A DNA stretch of 64,000 nt, from assembly GCF_023913515.1 (NCBI RefSeq), contig NZ_CP099391.1, positions 3,844,001 through 3,908,000 of the forward strand, given 5' to 3'. The stretch's first letter is position 1, and every line of letters starts with the position of its first letter. Source of the DNA: Natronococcus sp. CG52. GTDB taxonomy: Archaea > Halobacteriota > Halobacteria > Halobacteriales > Natrialbaceae. Made by a program: the position numbers and the translations under genes. Positions 43,039 through 52,939 of the stretch are shown here, one piece after another. The notes beneath the pieces were generated by a model that was given only the letters and a program-made list of their open reading frames with translations, searched no databases and was not told the DNA's origin.

Positions 43039-44895
43039 TCAGACGCCCCAGAGGAACGCGATGCCGAGCACGGTCACGACTGACAGCAGCAACTGCAGCG
43101 GCGCGCCGACCCGGAAGTAGTCGCCGAATCGGTAGCCGCCCGGTCCGTAGACGAACAGGTTCGTCTGGTAACCGATCGGACCCAGGAACGCGGTGCTCGC
43201 CGCGAAGGTGACCGCCAGCACGAAGGCAAACGGGTTCGCACCGATTCCCGCTGCCGCGGCTGCCGCAACTGGGATCAGGAGGACGACGCTCGCGTTGTTG
43301 CTGATCACCTCCGTGATAAGACCCGTGACGATGTAGAACAGCCACAGCACGAGCAGCGTCGGCAGGAACCCCGCCGTCGAGACGACGAGCCAGGCGAGGT
43401 AGGCCGCGGTGCCGGTCCCCTCGAGCGCGATTCCCAGCGGAATGACGCCCGCCAGCAGGAAGATGATGTCCCACTCGACGGCGTCGTACAGCTCGTTCGG
43501 CTCGAGCACGCCGGCGACGATCATCGCCACGACGCCCGCGAGCGCGGAGAGGAGGATCGGATAGATCTCGAGGGCCGCGACGGCGACGACGCCGATCATG
43601 ATGGCGACGGCGATCGGCGCCTTGTCCGCGCGGTAGTCGGGTTGAGGGGGCTCGCGGGCGACGATCACGTCGTCGCTTCGAGAGAGGCGATCGAGCGTCT
43701 CCGGCGGCGCCTGCACGAGGAGCGTGTCCCCGACGTCGAGTCGTTTACCGACGATCCGATCGGCGACGAGTTCGCCGTGGCTCCGCAGGCCGAGCACGGC
43801 GGCGCCGAACTCTTCGCGGAAGCGCTCGGGATCGAGCCGTTCGCCGACCAGTCGCGAGTCCAGCGAGACGATCAGTTCCGTCACCAGCCCTTCCTCCGAC
43901 TCCGGCGCCAGCTCCGCCTCCGTTCTCGGACGGCCGACCGGTTCGACGCCCGCCGCGTCCTCGAGCGTCCTGATCGCGTCGCGGTCCGTGCGGACGACGA
44001 GGACGTCACCCTCCGCGAGGTGCGTCTCCCGTCGCGGCGCGACCGACCGGTCCCTGTCGTGAACGACCTGGACGACGTCGACTTCGGGACCGAGCACGTT
44101 CGTCGCGTCGCCGACTGTTGCCCCCACGAGCGGCGACCCCGGGACGATCGCCACGTCGGCGATGTAGTCGCCAACCTCGTACTCCTCGAGGTAGTCCGCC
44201 CGCGGCGGCACCCGCTCGGGGAGGAGGTAGTGGCTGACGAAGATCAGGTAGAGCGCACCGGTAACGACGACGAGCGCGCCGAGCTGTGTGAACTCGAACA
44301 TCGAGAACCCGTGGAGTTCGGGGTACTCCTCGCCCAGTCGAGCGCTGATGTCGCTCGCGAGGATGTTCGTCGACGTTCCGATGAGGGTGAGCATCCCGCC
44401 GACCTGCGAGGCGTAGGAGAGCGGGATGAGGAGTTTGGAGGGGGAGGTGTTGCCGCGGTTGGCGACGTCGGTGACGACCGGCACGAGCAGTGCGACGACG
44501 GGCGTGTTGTTCAGAAAACCGGAGACGGGACTGGTCGCGAGAACGGTCGCAAACAGCTGTTTGCGGACGCTAGTTCCCGCGTACGACGCCATCCGTCTGC
44601 CGAGTTCCTGGACGAGCCCCGTCCGAGCGATGCCACCGCTCAGAATCAACATCGCCAGCACCGTGATCGTCGCGTCGTTCGCAAAGCCGGAGATTCCGGT
44701 ACTCGCATCGATCCCCGTCCACGGTTCCAGGACGACGAGGATAACGATCAGCAAGATTGCGGTGACGTCGACCGGCAGGCGCTCGGTGACGAACAACGCG
44801 AGCGCGCATAGAACGACGCCGAGGACGACGAGAATGTCCGTCGTCAGCTCCGGTTGCGTCATCGGCTCCTGAGCGAGCACCAGCCCCGTCGACAT
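43039..44895 (-). CDS. SLC13/DASS-type permease with TrkA-C domains
   Basis: A 618-residue transporter. Two membrane halves carry the family pattern: SPVSGFLNNTPVVALLVPV, LIGTSTNILAS in the first and GLITEVISNNASVVLLIPV, GPIGYQTNLFVYGPGGY in the second. Between them lie two cytosolic RCK/TrkA-C domains (about residues 225-400). Such proteins import sulfate, dicarboxylates or other anions; the substrate is unclear. TTGTTACC about 28 bp upstream supports the start. Confidence 0.9.
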   Translation of the reverse strand: MSTGLVLAQEPMTQPELTTDILVVLGVVLCALALFVTERLPVDVTAILLIVILVVLEPWTGIDASTGISGFANDATITVLAMLILSGGIARTGLVQELGRRMASYAGTSVRKQLFATVLATSPVSGFLNNTPVVALLVPVVTDVANRGNTSPSKLLIPLSYASQVGGMLTLIGTSTNILASDISARLGEEYPELHGFSMFEFTQLGALVVVTGALYLIFVSHYLLPERVPPRADYLEEYEVGDYIADVAIVPGSPLVGATVGDATNVLGPEVDVVQVVHDRDRSVAPRRETHLAEGDVLVVRTDRDAIRTLEDAAGVEPVGRPRTEAELAPESEEGLVTELIVSLDSRLVGERLDPERFREEFGAAVLGLRSHGELVADRIVGKRLDVGDTLLVQAPPETLDRLSRSDDVIVAREPPQPDYRADKAPIAVAIMIGVVAVAALEIYPILLSALAGVVAMIVAGVLEPNELYDAVEWDIIFLLAGVIPLGIALEGTGTAAYLAWLVVSTAGFLPTLLVLWLFYIVTGLITEVISNNASVVLLIPVAAAAAAGIGANPFAFVLAVTFAASTAFLGPIGYQTNLFVYGPGGYRFGDYFRVGAPLQLLLSVVTVLGIAFLWGV

Positions 44896-45013
44896 TGTTC
44901 ACCCGCACACCGACTCGACAGGTAACAATTCCGCATGAAGTACGAACTGTGTGAAACACGTGGTATTCGTCGAAACCGTCGGCTTTACTCGCGTCGGCCA
45001 CGGGCACTCGAGT

Positions 45014-45760
45014 ATGGCTACTGACGACGCGGGCGAGGCGGCGTTCGAGGTGATTCCGGCGGTCGACGTCCAGGACGGCGAGGTCGTCCAACTGGTTCAG
45101 GGCGAGCGCGGGACGGAGAAGACCTACGGCGATCCCGTCGAGGCCGCGCGCCGGTGGATCGACGCCGGCGCGGAGACGCTCCACCTGGTCGATCTGGACG
45201 GCGCTTTCGAGGGCGAGCGCGAGAACGCCGACGCCATCGACGCCGTGATCGACGCCGTCGACGTGCCGACCCAGCTCGGCGGCGGCATCCGAACCGCCGA
45301 GGGCGCGACCGACCTGCTCGAGCGCGGCGTCGACCGCGTCATCCTCGGGACGGCGGCGGTCGAGAACCCGGATATCGTCGCCGAGATCAGCGACTCCCGC
45401 CCCGAGAGCGTGATCGTCAGCCTCGACGCCAAGGACGGCGAGGTCGTCGTCGAGGGCTGGACCGAGGGCGCCGGTATTACGCCGGTCGAGGCAGCCGAGC
45501 GGTACGAGGAGCTGGGCGCCGCCGCGATTCTCTTTACGAACGTCGACGTCGAGGGACAGCTCGAGGGCGTCGCGACCGACCCCGTCCGGGAACTGGTCGA
45601 GGCGACCGACGTGCCCGTGATCGCCAGCGGCGGCGTCGCGACGCTCGAGGACGTTCGAGCGCTCCGGGAGGCCGGTGCCGCCGCGGTCGTCGTCGGCAGC
45701 GCCCTGTACGAAGGGAAGTTCACGCTCGAGGAGGCCCAGGCTGCGGTCGACGAGCGCTGA
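45014..45760 (+). CDS. hisA: Phosphoribosylformimino-AICAR ribotide isomerase
   Basis: A 248-residue TIM barrel. FEVIPAVDVQDGEVVQLVQGE gives the first catalytic Asp, and LFTNVDVEGQLEG the second; LGGGIRT and ASGGVATLED are the phosphate-binding loops. It opens and isomerises the ribose in histidine synthesis. The ATG at 45014 has a TTTACTC box about 30 bp upstream. Confidence 0.96.
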   Translation: MATDDAGEAAFEVIPAVDVQDGEVVQLVQGERGTEKTYGDPVEAARRWIDAGAETLHLVDLDGAFEGERENADAIDAVIDAVDVPTQLGGGIRTAEGATDLLERGVDRVILGTAAVENPDIVAEISDSRPESVIVSLDAKDGEVVVEGWTEGAGITPVEAAERYEELGAAAILFTNVDVEGQLEGVATDPVRELVEATDVPVIASGGVATLEDVRALREAGAAAVVVGSALYEGKFTLEEAQAAVDER

Positions 45761-45835
45761 ACCCGCTATCGGAGTAGAGTGGTAGGAAGTAGCACACCAC
45801 CAAAACCGAATTAGCGGCGGCGGAGACAGCGAGAG

Positions 45836-46095
45836 GTGATGACTCGGGTTCGAGATCTAACACCCGACGACCCCCGCACTGACCGGCCTCTACGAGGACT
45901 ACGAGCGGTGGACCGACCGCGACGCCGACGGCGTTCGGCGGGCGCTCGCCGAGACGGAGGTCGTCGGCCTCTCGTCGCTCTGCCGCCGCGGTCTGGTGCC
46001 GCACTACGAGACGATCGGCTTCGAACCGTTCGACCTCGAGACGGAGATTCCGGAGGGCGGTACGGAGGAACTGGTCCGGATGACCTCCGAGCAGG
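45836..46095 (+). pseudogene. GNAT acetyltransferase remnant
   Basis: A start at 45836/45839 reads MTRVRDLTPDDPR, a GNAT N-terminus, then a frameshift within the run of C residues near 45872. The next frame reads ALTGLYEDYERWTDRDADGV, loses the acetyl-CoA loop through an internal deletion, and resumes at VPHYETIGFEPFDLETEIP. The ending is the C-terminus of the same family. It is decayed and inactive. Confidence 0.5.
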
Positions 46096-46099
46096 GCGA

Positions 46100-46416
46100 C
46101 CGAACCAGATCGATTTTCGAAACGCGAAGAGGAGCGGATCGACGACCGCGAAAATCGACAGCAGGAAGAAGGTGGGGATTGCCGGTCGCACGGTGGTGTA
46201 GGGGTCCCGGACCGTCTCCCCGTCGATGACCGTGTCACCGAGTCGGAGCGAACGAACCGCCTCTGGCTGCACCGGCGGGAAGATAATCAGTTCGGAACGG
46301 CGATGTGGGGATCGCTCGATAACGAACCGTCGCGGTGCAGTGTCGAGGCCGAGAGGGATCCAGACGACTCGAGTGCGTTCACTCCCGGTTGTGGCCGTGA
46401 CCAATGTAGAGGGCAA
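46100..46416 (-). pseudogene. Truncated membrane-protein gene, unknown family
   Basis: A minus-strand frame from the ATG at 46416 reads VWIPLGLDTAPRRFVIE, then LGDTVIDGETVRDPYTTVR and a helix FFLLSIFAVVDPLLFAF. After about 46100 the frame is only the antisense of the GNAT remnant, so the true end is lost. It overlaps the upstream gene by 38 bp. It may be a truncated member of an operon with it. Confidence 0.35.
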
Positions 46417-46651
46417 AGACGTTGAGCAACAGCAACAGGAGGAACGCGAGCGAGACGCTCGGATCGCCCAGTCCGCGCGCGAGCAACGGCAGGTGGACGA
46501 ACGGGAGCGTGACGGCGACCCAGAACGCGAGGAACTCTGCCGGTTTCTTGAGCGAGCGGGCGAGTCGGTGGTGACGGCCCTCGGGGTTGGGCTTGGCTTC
46601 GGCGCCGGAGGGCGTGATCGATTCGTTCGAGAGCGGGGAGTGATTCGACAT
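46379..46651 (-). CDS. Small two-helix membrane protein
   Basis: A 90-residue protein with a polar, disordered N-terminus and hydrophobic helices at about residues 40-58 and 66-86, ending in GHGHNRE. Function unknown. It is transcribed away from hisB, with a 279-bp region between them that contains an AATCGGTTA palindrome. Confidence 0.65.
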   Translation of the reverse strand: MSNHSPLSNESITPSGAEAKPNPEGRHHRLARSLKKPAEFLAFWVAVTLPFVHLPLLARGLGDPSVSLAFLLLLLLNVFALYIGHGHNRE

Positions 46652-46781
46652 GGGACCGGATCCTACCTCTGTGTATTCACGACTTTCACAGGAGACGTCA
46701 TATAAGCAGCCGAATATTGGACTGGTTTCGGATAGTTTTATCTCGTAAACGACTGCTACCGACGTTTCGTAACTCCCCCAA

Positions 46782-46808
46782 AATCGGTTAGATATTTTAT
46801 AACCGATT
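46782..46808. promoter_or_regulatory. Palindromic operator-like site enclosing a TATA box
   Basis: AATCGGTTA (46782-46790) and TAACCGATT (46800-46808) are perfect 9-bp inverted arms separated by GATATTTTA, which provides TATA-like sequence in both directions. It lies 123 bp before hisB and 131 bp before the divergent membrane-protein gene. The geometry suits a dimeric repressor; which gene it controls is unknown. Confidence 0.55.
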
Positions 46809-46930
46809 CTAAATCTGTTTCTTTGATCGAGAGTGTCTCGGAGTTACCGGTCCGAATCCCGGTAGATCTGACGGGCGGAGCAGTCGAGACGAGCGGAACC
46901 CCCTTGTACCGGCGGCGGTATCGATGCGGC

Positions 46931-47518
46931 ATGAGCGATCGGACAGCAACGGTGACGCGCGAGACGGGCGAGACGTCGATCGAGTGTACCATCGCGATCG
47001 ACGGCAGCGGCGACGCCGACGTCGAAACCGGAATCGGCTTCTTCGATCACATGCTGGCGTCGTTCGCCAAACACGGCCTGTTCGACCTCGAAGTCGACTG
47101 TGACGGCGACCTCGAGATCGACGATCATCACACCGTCGAGGACGTCGCGATCGTCCTCGGGACGGCGATCGACGAAGCGCTCGGCGATCGGTCCGGGATC
47201 GTCCGCTACGCGGACCGGCGCGTGCCGCTCGACGAGGCCGTCGCTGGTGCCGTCGTCGACGTCAGCGGCCGGCCGCGCTTTTACTTCGACGGCGCGTTTT
47301 CGCAGGACGAGATCGGCGACTTCACGAGCGACATGGCCCGTCACTTCGGGGAATCGCTCGCGATGAACGCCGAACTCACCCTCCACCTCGAGGTCGACGG
47401 CGAGAACGCCCACCACGAGGTCGAGGCGCTGTTCAAGGCGCTCACGCGGGCGCTCGACGACGCGACCCGGATCGACGAGCGGCGCGACGGAGCGCCGAGC
47501 ACCAAGGGGACGCTCTAG
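46931..47518 (+). CDS. hisB: Imidazoleglycerol-phosphate dehydratase
   Basis: A 195-residue monofunctional dehydratase of histidine synthesis. [16 protein letters not shown] and [12 protein letters not shown] near residues 34-75, and a late [12 protein letters not shown], are the manganese-binding His motifs. There is no phosphatase domain. The frame opens at 46823, but [15 protein letters not shown] at 46931 is the family N-terminus. The gene is followed after 68 bp by an ACT-domain regulator with its own TATA box. Confidence 0.95.
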   Translation: MSDRTATVTRETGETSIECTIAIDGSGDADVETGIGFFDHMLASFAKHGLFDLEVDCDGDLEIDDHHTVEDVAIVLGTAIDEALGDRSGIVRYADRRVPLDEAVAGAVVDVSGRPRFYFDGAFSQDEIGDFTSDMARHFGESLAMNAELTLHLEVDGENAHHEVEALFKALTRALDDATRIDERRDGAPSTKGTL

Positions 47519-47586
47519 GGTCGACGGGCGGGCGCACGGACCGACCACCGATCATTATACCACGGCCGGCGTACACCCGGTACGGA

Positions 47587-48090
47587 ATGTTCGACGAGAT
47601 CATGGAGAAGTTCGAGGGCTCGCCGAGCCAGCAGGCGGTTATTCGCCTGCTGCTCGAGCGGGGCTTCTCCGTCAACGACGACGGCCGGGTCGTCTCCGGC
47701 GGCATCGAGATACCGAACACGGGAATCGCCCGCGAGATCGACGTCGATCGGCGGGTCGTGGACTCGACGACCGACGCGATCCTCGAGGATCCGGAACTGC
47801 GTCGGATCTTCCAGAACATCTCGCAGGTGCCGAGCCTGATGGACCTCGCACCCGTCCTCGATCTGACGGTGCTATCGATCGCGGTCGACAACGCCGAACA
47901 GGAGGGGATCGTCGCCCGGATCACGGGAACGCTCGCCGACCACGACATCTCGATCCGCCAGACTATCAGCGAGGATCCGGAGTTCACCGACGAGCCACGA
48001 CTCTACCTGGTGACCGATCAGGATCTGCCGGGCGACGTCATTACCGAAATCCGCGACCTCGAGTTCGTCCGGAAGATCGAACTGCAGTGA
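47587..48090 (+). CDS. ACT-domain regulator
   Basis: A 167-residue protein with an N-terminal winged-helix part (about 1-75, QAVIRLLLERGFSVNDDGRV) and a C-terminal ACT domain (LTVLSIAVDNAEQEGIVARIT). It probably regulates genes in response to an amino acid. The position after hisB hints at histidine, but that is inference. CATTATACCAC about 30 bp before the ATG suggests it is transcribed on its own. Confidence 0.85.
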   Translation: MFDEIMEKFEGSPSQQAVIRLLLERGFSVNDDGRVVSGGIEIPNTGIAREIDVDRRVVDSTTDAILEDPELRRIFQNISQVPSLMDLAPVLDLTVLSIAVDNAEQEGIVARITGTLADHDISIRQTISEDPEFTDEPRLYLVTDQDLPGDVITEIRDLEFVRKIELQ

Positions 48091-48109
48091 GTTCGGACGC
48101 GGCGGGCCG

Positions 48110-48505
48110 TCACTCGCCGTCTGCCGGCCGCTCCTCGTCGAGGACGGCCGCGAGTGCGCTCGTGAGTTCCTCGAACCGTTCCATCGACATGTCGTCGGTC
48201 GTCACCCAGACGCCGTGTGGCTCCCGGATAACCCGCGACAGGTAGCCGTTCTCGAACATCCGGATCGTCGCCTGGTACTCGCCGAGTTGGGTGTCGCGGT
48301 AGGCGGACTGGGACCGAAACCCCATTCGTTCGTGCTCTGCGAAACCGATCAGATCGGCGGTTCGGTCGAGATCCGACCGGAGGTACACCTGTTCGACCGT
48401 TTCCTCGGAGAAGTAGGTGATACTGCGAAGTTCGTCACCGACGGTAGTCCGACAGACGCTGCGTAACTCATCGGCAAACTGTGGATCGATGGACTCTCTC
48501 GCCAT
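48110..48505 (-). CDS. DUF7522-like haloarchaeal protein
   Basis: A 131-residue soluble acidic protein. Segments LRSVCRTTVGDELRSITYF and YLRSDLDRTADLIGFAEHER are conserved in haloarchaeal relatives that I recall as DUF7522; I could not verify the label. Function unknown. CTATTACTG lies about 27 bp before the ATG. It converges with the ACT gene. Confidence 0.7.
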   Translation of the reverse strand: MARESIDPQFADELRSVCRTTVGDELRSITYFSEETVEQVYLRSDLDRTADLIGFAEHERMGFRSQSAYRDTQLGEYQATIRMFENGYLSRVIREPHGVWVTTDDMSMERFEELTSALAAVLDEERPADGE

Positions 48506-48674
48506 GCTTATTCATACCATAGAAGCAGTAATAGCATAGTAGGTCGGCTTGAATAACACACTGAGCTTCGTGCGCCGCCAACTCGGCGACCGATAGCGGG
48601 GACCGATGGGCTCTTTTCGGTGGCCGGAATAGCGCTGGCATGATCGAACCGGGGCGCGAGCGGGGTGGACGCGC

Positions 48675-49283
48675 GTGAGCGAGACGTACCGAACCGTCGC
48701 CGAATCCGCGACCGCCAGTTTCGTCGTCCGGGGATCGGAGTTCATCGGGCACGTTCGACCGGTCGAGTCCGTCGACGCCGCGGAGGGGTTCGTCGACACC
48801 GTCCGGACGGAGTACGCCGACGCGACCCACAACGTTCCCGCCTATCGGGTGCGAGCCGATTCCGAGGGGGAGTTCCTGCGGGAGTACTCGAGCGACGACG
48901 GCGAGCCGTCCGGATCGGCGGGTAAGCCGGCGTTAAACGTCCTCGCTCAGCAGGACATCGAGAACTGCGCGGTCGTTGTCACCCGCTACTACGGCGGGAC
49001 GAACCTCGGCGTCGGCGGTCTCGTCCGGGCTTACTCCCGCGCGGTGAAGGAGGCCGTCGAGGAAGCCGGAATCGTCGAGGAGCGTCCTCACGAGCGGGTA
49101 ACCGTCACCGTCGAGTACGACGACTCCGGGACGGTACGAGGAATTCTGGAGAGCGAGGGACTCGAGTTCGACGCCGACTACGAGGCCGACGTCTCCTTTT
49201 CGGTCCAGGTCCCCGTCGAGGAGGCCGAGGCACTGCGGGATCGACTCCGGAGTGCAACGAGCGGGCGGGCCGACCTCGAGTGA
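48675..49283 (+). CDS. IMPACT/YigZ family protein
   Basis: A 202-residue protein. SEFIGHVRPVESVDAAEGFV and SDDGEPSGSAGKPALNVL, followed by VVVTRYYGGTNLGVGGLVRAYS, are the family signature; a second small domain follows. Members bind ribosome or nucleic acid and affect translation, with unclear details. The start is a GTG at 48675 that overlaps the stop of a 12-codon upstream frame (48640-48678), a spacing that could allow translational coupling. Confidence 0.9.
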   Translation: MSETYRTVAESATASFVVRGSEFIGHVRPVESVDAAEGFVDTVRTEYADATHNVPAYRVRADSEGEFLREYSSDDGEPSGSAGKPALNVLAQQDIENCAVVVTRYYGGTNLGVGGLVRAYSRAVKEAVEEAGIVEERPHERVTVTVEYDDSGTVRGILESEGLEFDADYEADVSFSVQVPVEEAEALRDRLRSATSGRADLE

Positions 49284-49292
49284 GGAGACCGA

Positions 49293-50192
49293 TCAGTCCG
49301 CGGTTCGATTCCGACCGGTGGCGTTCGGACGGGTTCGCTCGATCGCATCGCGGACGGCCTCGAGGTCCTCGAGTTCCGACCGCTCGAGGCGGACGTCGAA
49401 CAGCCCGCGGTCGAGGACCAGTTCGTCGTCCCGCAGTCGGACGTGCGAGACGTCCGCCCAGGGGACGAACGTCTCCGTGAACGGTCGTCGTTTGACGAAC
49501 CCGTTCTCGTAGACCCGGATTTCGGGCCGGACGCCCCATTCGATCCGCCATCGGCCCTCGATGATACCGGCGACGATCCAGCCCAGTACGATCACGATCC
49601 ACGCGGCGGCGGCGGTCCAGTTCCCGTTCGCGGCACTGGCGATCACCATGAACAGCCAACCGAGAGCGACGAGCGTGTAGGCCCTTCCTGCCCTCGGCGG
49701 CGTCCACCACCACGAGTCGACGGGGTCGGCGGCGACGACGGCGTCGACGTACCGCGTCCGGGCCAGTTCGGCGACGACGTACCCTAACACGAGGAGGCCG
49801 GCGGCTGACACGGTCGCGACGAGGGAAAGCGCGGACTCGAGCGAGAGCCACCACGAGGCGACGGCCACCGCCCCGAACGGGGCGGCCGGAACGGATAGCG
49901 ACGCGCGACGGACTCGACTCCTGCCGAGTCGAATCGCCAGCGTTCCGTCGATCCTCGCGGCAGCGATGCCCGCGAGGAACCCGCCCGCGAAGCCGATCAG
50001 GTAGATTCCGGCGAGGGCGGCGCTCGAGACGGCCTGCAGTGTGGCAACTGCAGTTACGAACCCCGCGACGAGCACGCCCGTATAGAGCCCGAAGAGCGTC
50101 TGAAACCACACGTTCGAGGAGCGCGGCCGGTGGTCAGCGTCGATCGGCTCGAGTCGGTTCGAAGGACTCACGGCTCGATCTACGTCGAACAA
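49293..50192 (-). CDS. Membrane protein with PH-like C-terminus
   Basis: A 299-residue protein with about six hydrophobic helices up to residue 225 and then a small soluble part (RPEIRVYENGFVKRRPFTET, VPWADVSHVRLRDDELVLDR) that resembles a bacterial PH-like domain. Function unknown. The gene begins 33 bp after the TRAP permease stop on the same strand, so it may be cotranscribed with that operon. Confidence 0.65.
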   Translation of the reverse strand: MFDVDRAVSPSNRLEPIDADHRPRSSNVWFQTLFGLYTGVLVAGFVTAVATLQAVSSAALAGIYLIGFAGGFLAGIAAARIDGTLAIRLGRSRVRRASLSVPAAPFGAVAVASWWLSLESALSLVATVSAAGLLVLGYVVAELARTRYVDAVVAADPVDSWWWTPPRAGRAYTLVALGWLFMVIASAANGNWTAAAAWIVIVLGWIVAGIIEGRWRIEWGVRPEIRVYENGFVKRRPFTETFVPWADVSHVRLRDDELVLDRGLFDVRLERSELEDLEAVRDAIERTRPNATGRNRTAD

Positions 50193-50224
50193 ATTAAAAT
50201 AATGACTGGAAAAGGGGGCCCGGC

Positions 50225-52939
50225 TCAGGCGTCACCGGCAGCCGGGGCGGAAACGTCCGCGTCGGCTTCCTCGAGCGACGCTCGCGACCGGTTGCGATAG
50301 GAGAACCCGACGAGAAGCGCCAGGCCGACGACCCGAAGCGGGAAGGTAATCGAGAAGATCGTCAGTGCCGAGGGGACGCCGGCGAGGGTGAGAATTCCCT
50401 CGACGACGAGCAGGGGAATCTCCGGCACCATCAGCAGGACCGAGGAGATCGAGTAGAGCACTCGACTCGTGGAGGTGACTTTCGAGTACTGGTAGCCGAT
50501 GATCGTCACGCCGAGCGCGTACACTCCGAGGAACATTCCGATGATGGGAATCACGACCTCCGGGAGGAAGTAGCCGACGTCGGCGATGTCGGCCCAGCCG
50601 ACGAGTCCCCACTCTCCGTCGGTGTAGCGATAGAACAGGATCCCCGGCGAGAAAACGAACGCGAACGGGACGAGAACCTTGTTCAGCGAGAGCAGGAAGG
50701 CGATCGCCGCCGTTTTCATCTCGTCAGCCTTGGCGACGCCGGCGCCGGCGAAGGCGGCGACGGCGACCGGCGGCGTGACGTCCGCCATCAGCCCGAAGTA
50801 GAGGATGAAGAGATGGGCCGCGATAATCGCCATTCCGGTGGCCTCCAGCGGCGCTTCGAGCATCGCGACCAGAATGATGTACATCGCGGTCGTGGGCATC
50901 CCCATCCCGAAGATGATCGAGGCGACACCCGTCAGGCTGAGCAGGATCAGCATCGAATCGCCGCTGACGGAGGCGATGAGCGCCGCGAGGTTCGGCCCGA
51001 GTCCGGAGACGCTGATGACTCCCGGGACGATTCCCGCCGCAGCGACGGCGATGACGACCGTTGTCGCGGTTCTAGCGCCCGAATCCATCGACTTCAGGAT
51101 GAACGCGCCGAACCGATACGCCGTGTTGCCCGACAGCTTCGGTCGGCCGAGCGTCTCGGCACCCTTCTCGGCCGCCTCGTCGACCGTCTCGTTGAACTCG
51201 AGCAGGGGAGCATCGACGCGCGGTCGGACGAGCAGGAAGGCGACGGAGACGAGGATGGCGATGATCCCGAGGTCTGACACCGCGGCCGTCGCGGCAGTTC
51301 CGAGCGGGAGCGGCTCGGCCGTCTCGAGACCCGCCGCGTTCTGGACCGCAGTGGCGATTCCACCGCCCGTGGTCGCGTAGGCCGCCGCCTGGACGAAGTA
51401 GAGCCCCCCGATCGAGGCGAGCAGCGGGAGCCGCGTCCGTTCGTTGTACGCGGCGACGACCGCGATCAACGCGATCACGGCGACGATGGTGAACCAGCCG
51501 GCGCGATTGATCGAGAGACGGGCGACGATCAGGTAGTACAACAGCAGGACGATCGGGATCAGGTAGAACCAGCCGCTCCGGAGGCTAGAGCGAATTTCCG
51601 GAAGTTCGGATCGGGGGAGGCCGCCGATACCGCCCCGGACGGCTTCGAAGTGGACCATGATCCACATTCCGAAGAAAAAGGCGATCGCCGGAAGCGTGGC
51701 AGCGATGATCACGTCCGCGTACGGCGTTCCGGTGAATTCGACGATGAGGAACGCCGCCGCCCCCATCACCGGCGGGAGCATCTGGCCGCCGGAGGACGAA
51801 GACGACTCGACCGCGCCGGAGAACTCGGGCGAGTAGCCCGAGCGCTTCATCAGCGGAATCGTGAACGCGCCCGTCGTCACCGTGTTCGCGATCGACGATC
51901 CCGAAAGCATTCCCATGAAGCCGCTCGAGACGACGCTCGCTTTCGCCGGTCCACCTTTCTTCGTCCCGGTCGCGGAGTACGCCATATCGATGAACCACTT
52001 GCCCGCGCCGCTCATCTCGAGGAAGGCGCCGAAGAGGATGAAGATGTATATGAACCGGACGCTGACGGCGACGGGAGTGCTGTGAACGCCCGCCTCGGTC
52101 GTGTACCAGAGGTTGTAGACGATGTTCCCCCAACTGTCCGGCTGGATCGCCAGCGCCCCGACGATCGAGTCCCGAGGGACGAGATATCCCCACCGGGCGT
52201 AGACGATGAACGAGGCGACCAGCGACATGAGCAACGCGCCGAGCGCCCGCCGGGTCGCCTCGAGCACGAGCAGAAGGCCGAGGACGCCGAGGAAAAATCC
52301 GTAGGAGACCTCGTTGAGCGGGACGCCGAGCGAAGCGAGAGCCGTCACGGGAATTTCGAGCCAGGGGTACACGTCGTGGACGGCGGGACCGCCCTCGAAT
52401 CGGCGGTAGGCGTACTGCTGGTTGATCACCTGGTATTCGGTCGCGATGTAATAGGCGGGCAACACCGAGAGGAAGACGAAGAGAACGTCGATAGGGGTAA
52501 CCCGCTTCATCTCCGGATCGAGAACCATCCAGCGGACGGTCTCCGCGACGGAGACAGTTGCGCGGGTGAGCGGATGTTCGTCGCCGAACCGGCTCCTGAC
52601 GGCAGGTTCGACCCGGCCGAGTTTCCGGGCGACGAATCCGTCGCCGCGACTCGCCGGAAAGAGGAGGAACGCGAGCACCAGCGCGAACGCCACGTGGATC
52701 GCATAGACCTGTAGCGGCTGAAAGCCGACGAGGTACACCTCGCCTACTACCGGAAGGTCCGCCGCGAACGTGTTTCCTCGAGCAGCGATCCACATCTGGA
52801 ACGCCGAAAAGGCGATGCCGATCAAGGTGACGATCAGGGCCGTCGCGCCTCGATGGGTTCGGCGTCGCTCGACCTCGTCGAGCAGCTGCTGCTTTTCCTC
52901 CTCGCTCATCGTGTCCGTGTCTTCAGTGTCTATACTCAT
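50225..52939 (-). CDS. TRAP transporter fused permease (DctQM-like)
   Basis: A 904-residue membrane protein with the small (4-helix) and large (12-helix) TRAP subunits fused, as in TAXI-type systems. The DctM part contains SGSSIANTVTTGAFTIPLMKR and GMGMPTTAMYIILVAM. It uses a sodium gradient to import an organic acid or amino acid delivered by the binding protein. The start codon overlaps the DUF1850 gene stop by 4 bp, so the two are translated together. Confidence 0.95.
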   Translation of the reverse strand: MSIDTEDTDTMSEEEKQQLLDEVERRRTHRGATALIVTLIGIAFSAFQMWIAARGNTFAADLPVVGEVYLVGFQPLQVYAIHVAFALVLAFLLFPASRGDGFVARKLGRVEPAVRSRFGDEHPLTRATVSVAETVRWMVLDPEMKRVTPIDVLFVFLSVLPAYYIATEYQVINQQYAYRRFEGGPAVHDVYPWLEIPVTALASLGVPLNEVSYGFFLGVLGLLLVLEATRRALGALLMSLVASFIVYARWGYLVPRDSIVGALAIQPDSWGNIVYNLWYTTEAGVHSTPVAVSVRFIYIFILFGAFLEMSGAGKWFIDMAYSATGTKKGGPAKASVVSSGFMGMLSGSSIANTVTTGAFTIPLMKRSGYSPEFSGAVESSSSSGGQMLPPVMGAAAFLIVEFTGTPYADVIIAATLPAIAFFFGMWIMVHFEAVRGGIGGLPRSELPEIRSSLRSGWFYLIPIVLLLYYLIVARLSINRAGWFTIVAVIALIAVVAAYNERTRLPLLASIGGLYFVQAAAYATTGGGIATAVQNAAGLETAEPLPLGTAATAAVSDLGIIAILVSVAFLLVRPRVDAPLLEFNETVDEAAEKGAETLGRPKLSGNTAYRFGAFILKSMDSGARTATTVVIAVAAAGIVPGVISVSGLGPNLAALIASVSGDSMLILLSLTGVASIIFGMGMPTTAMYIILVAMLEAPLEATGMAIIAAHLFILYFGLMADVTPPVAVAAFAGAGVAKADEMKTAAIAFLLSLNKVLVPFAFVFSPGILFYRYTDGEWGLVGWADIADVGYFLPEVVIPIIGMFLGVYALGVTIIGYQYSKVTSTSRVLYSISSVLLMVPEIPLLVVEGILTLAGVPSALTIFSITFPLRVVGLALLVGFSYRNRSRASLEEADADVSAPAAGDA

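Noticed and set aside
46845-46863. tRNA T-arm-like hairpin (ACCGG, loop, CCGGT)
   Set aside because: The loop has eight bases, and no acceptor, D or anticodon arm can be built around it.
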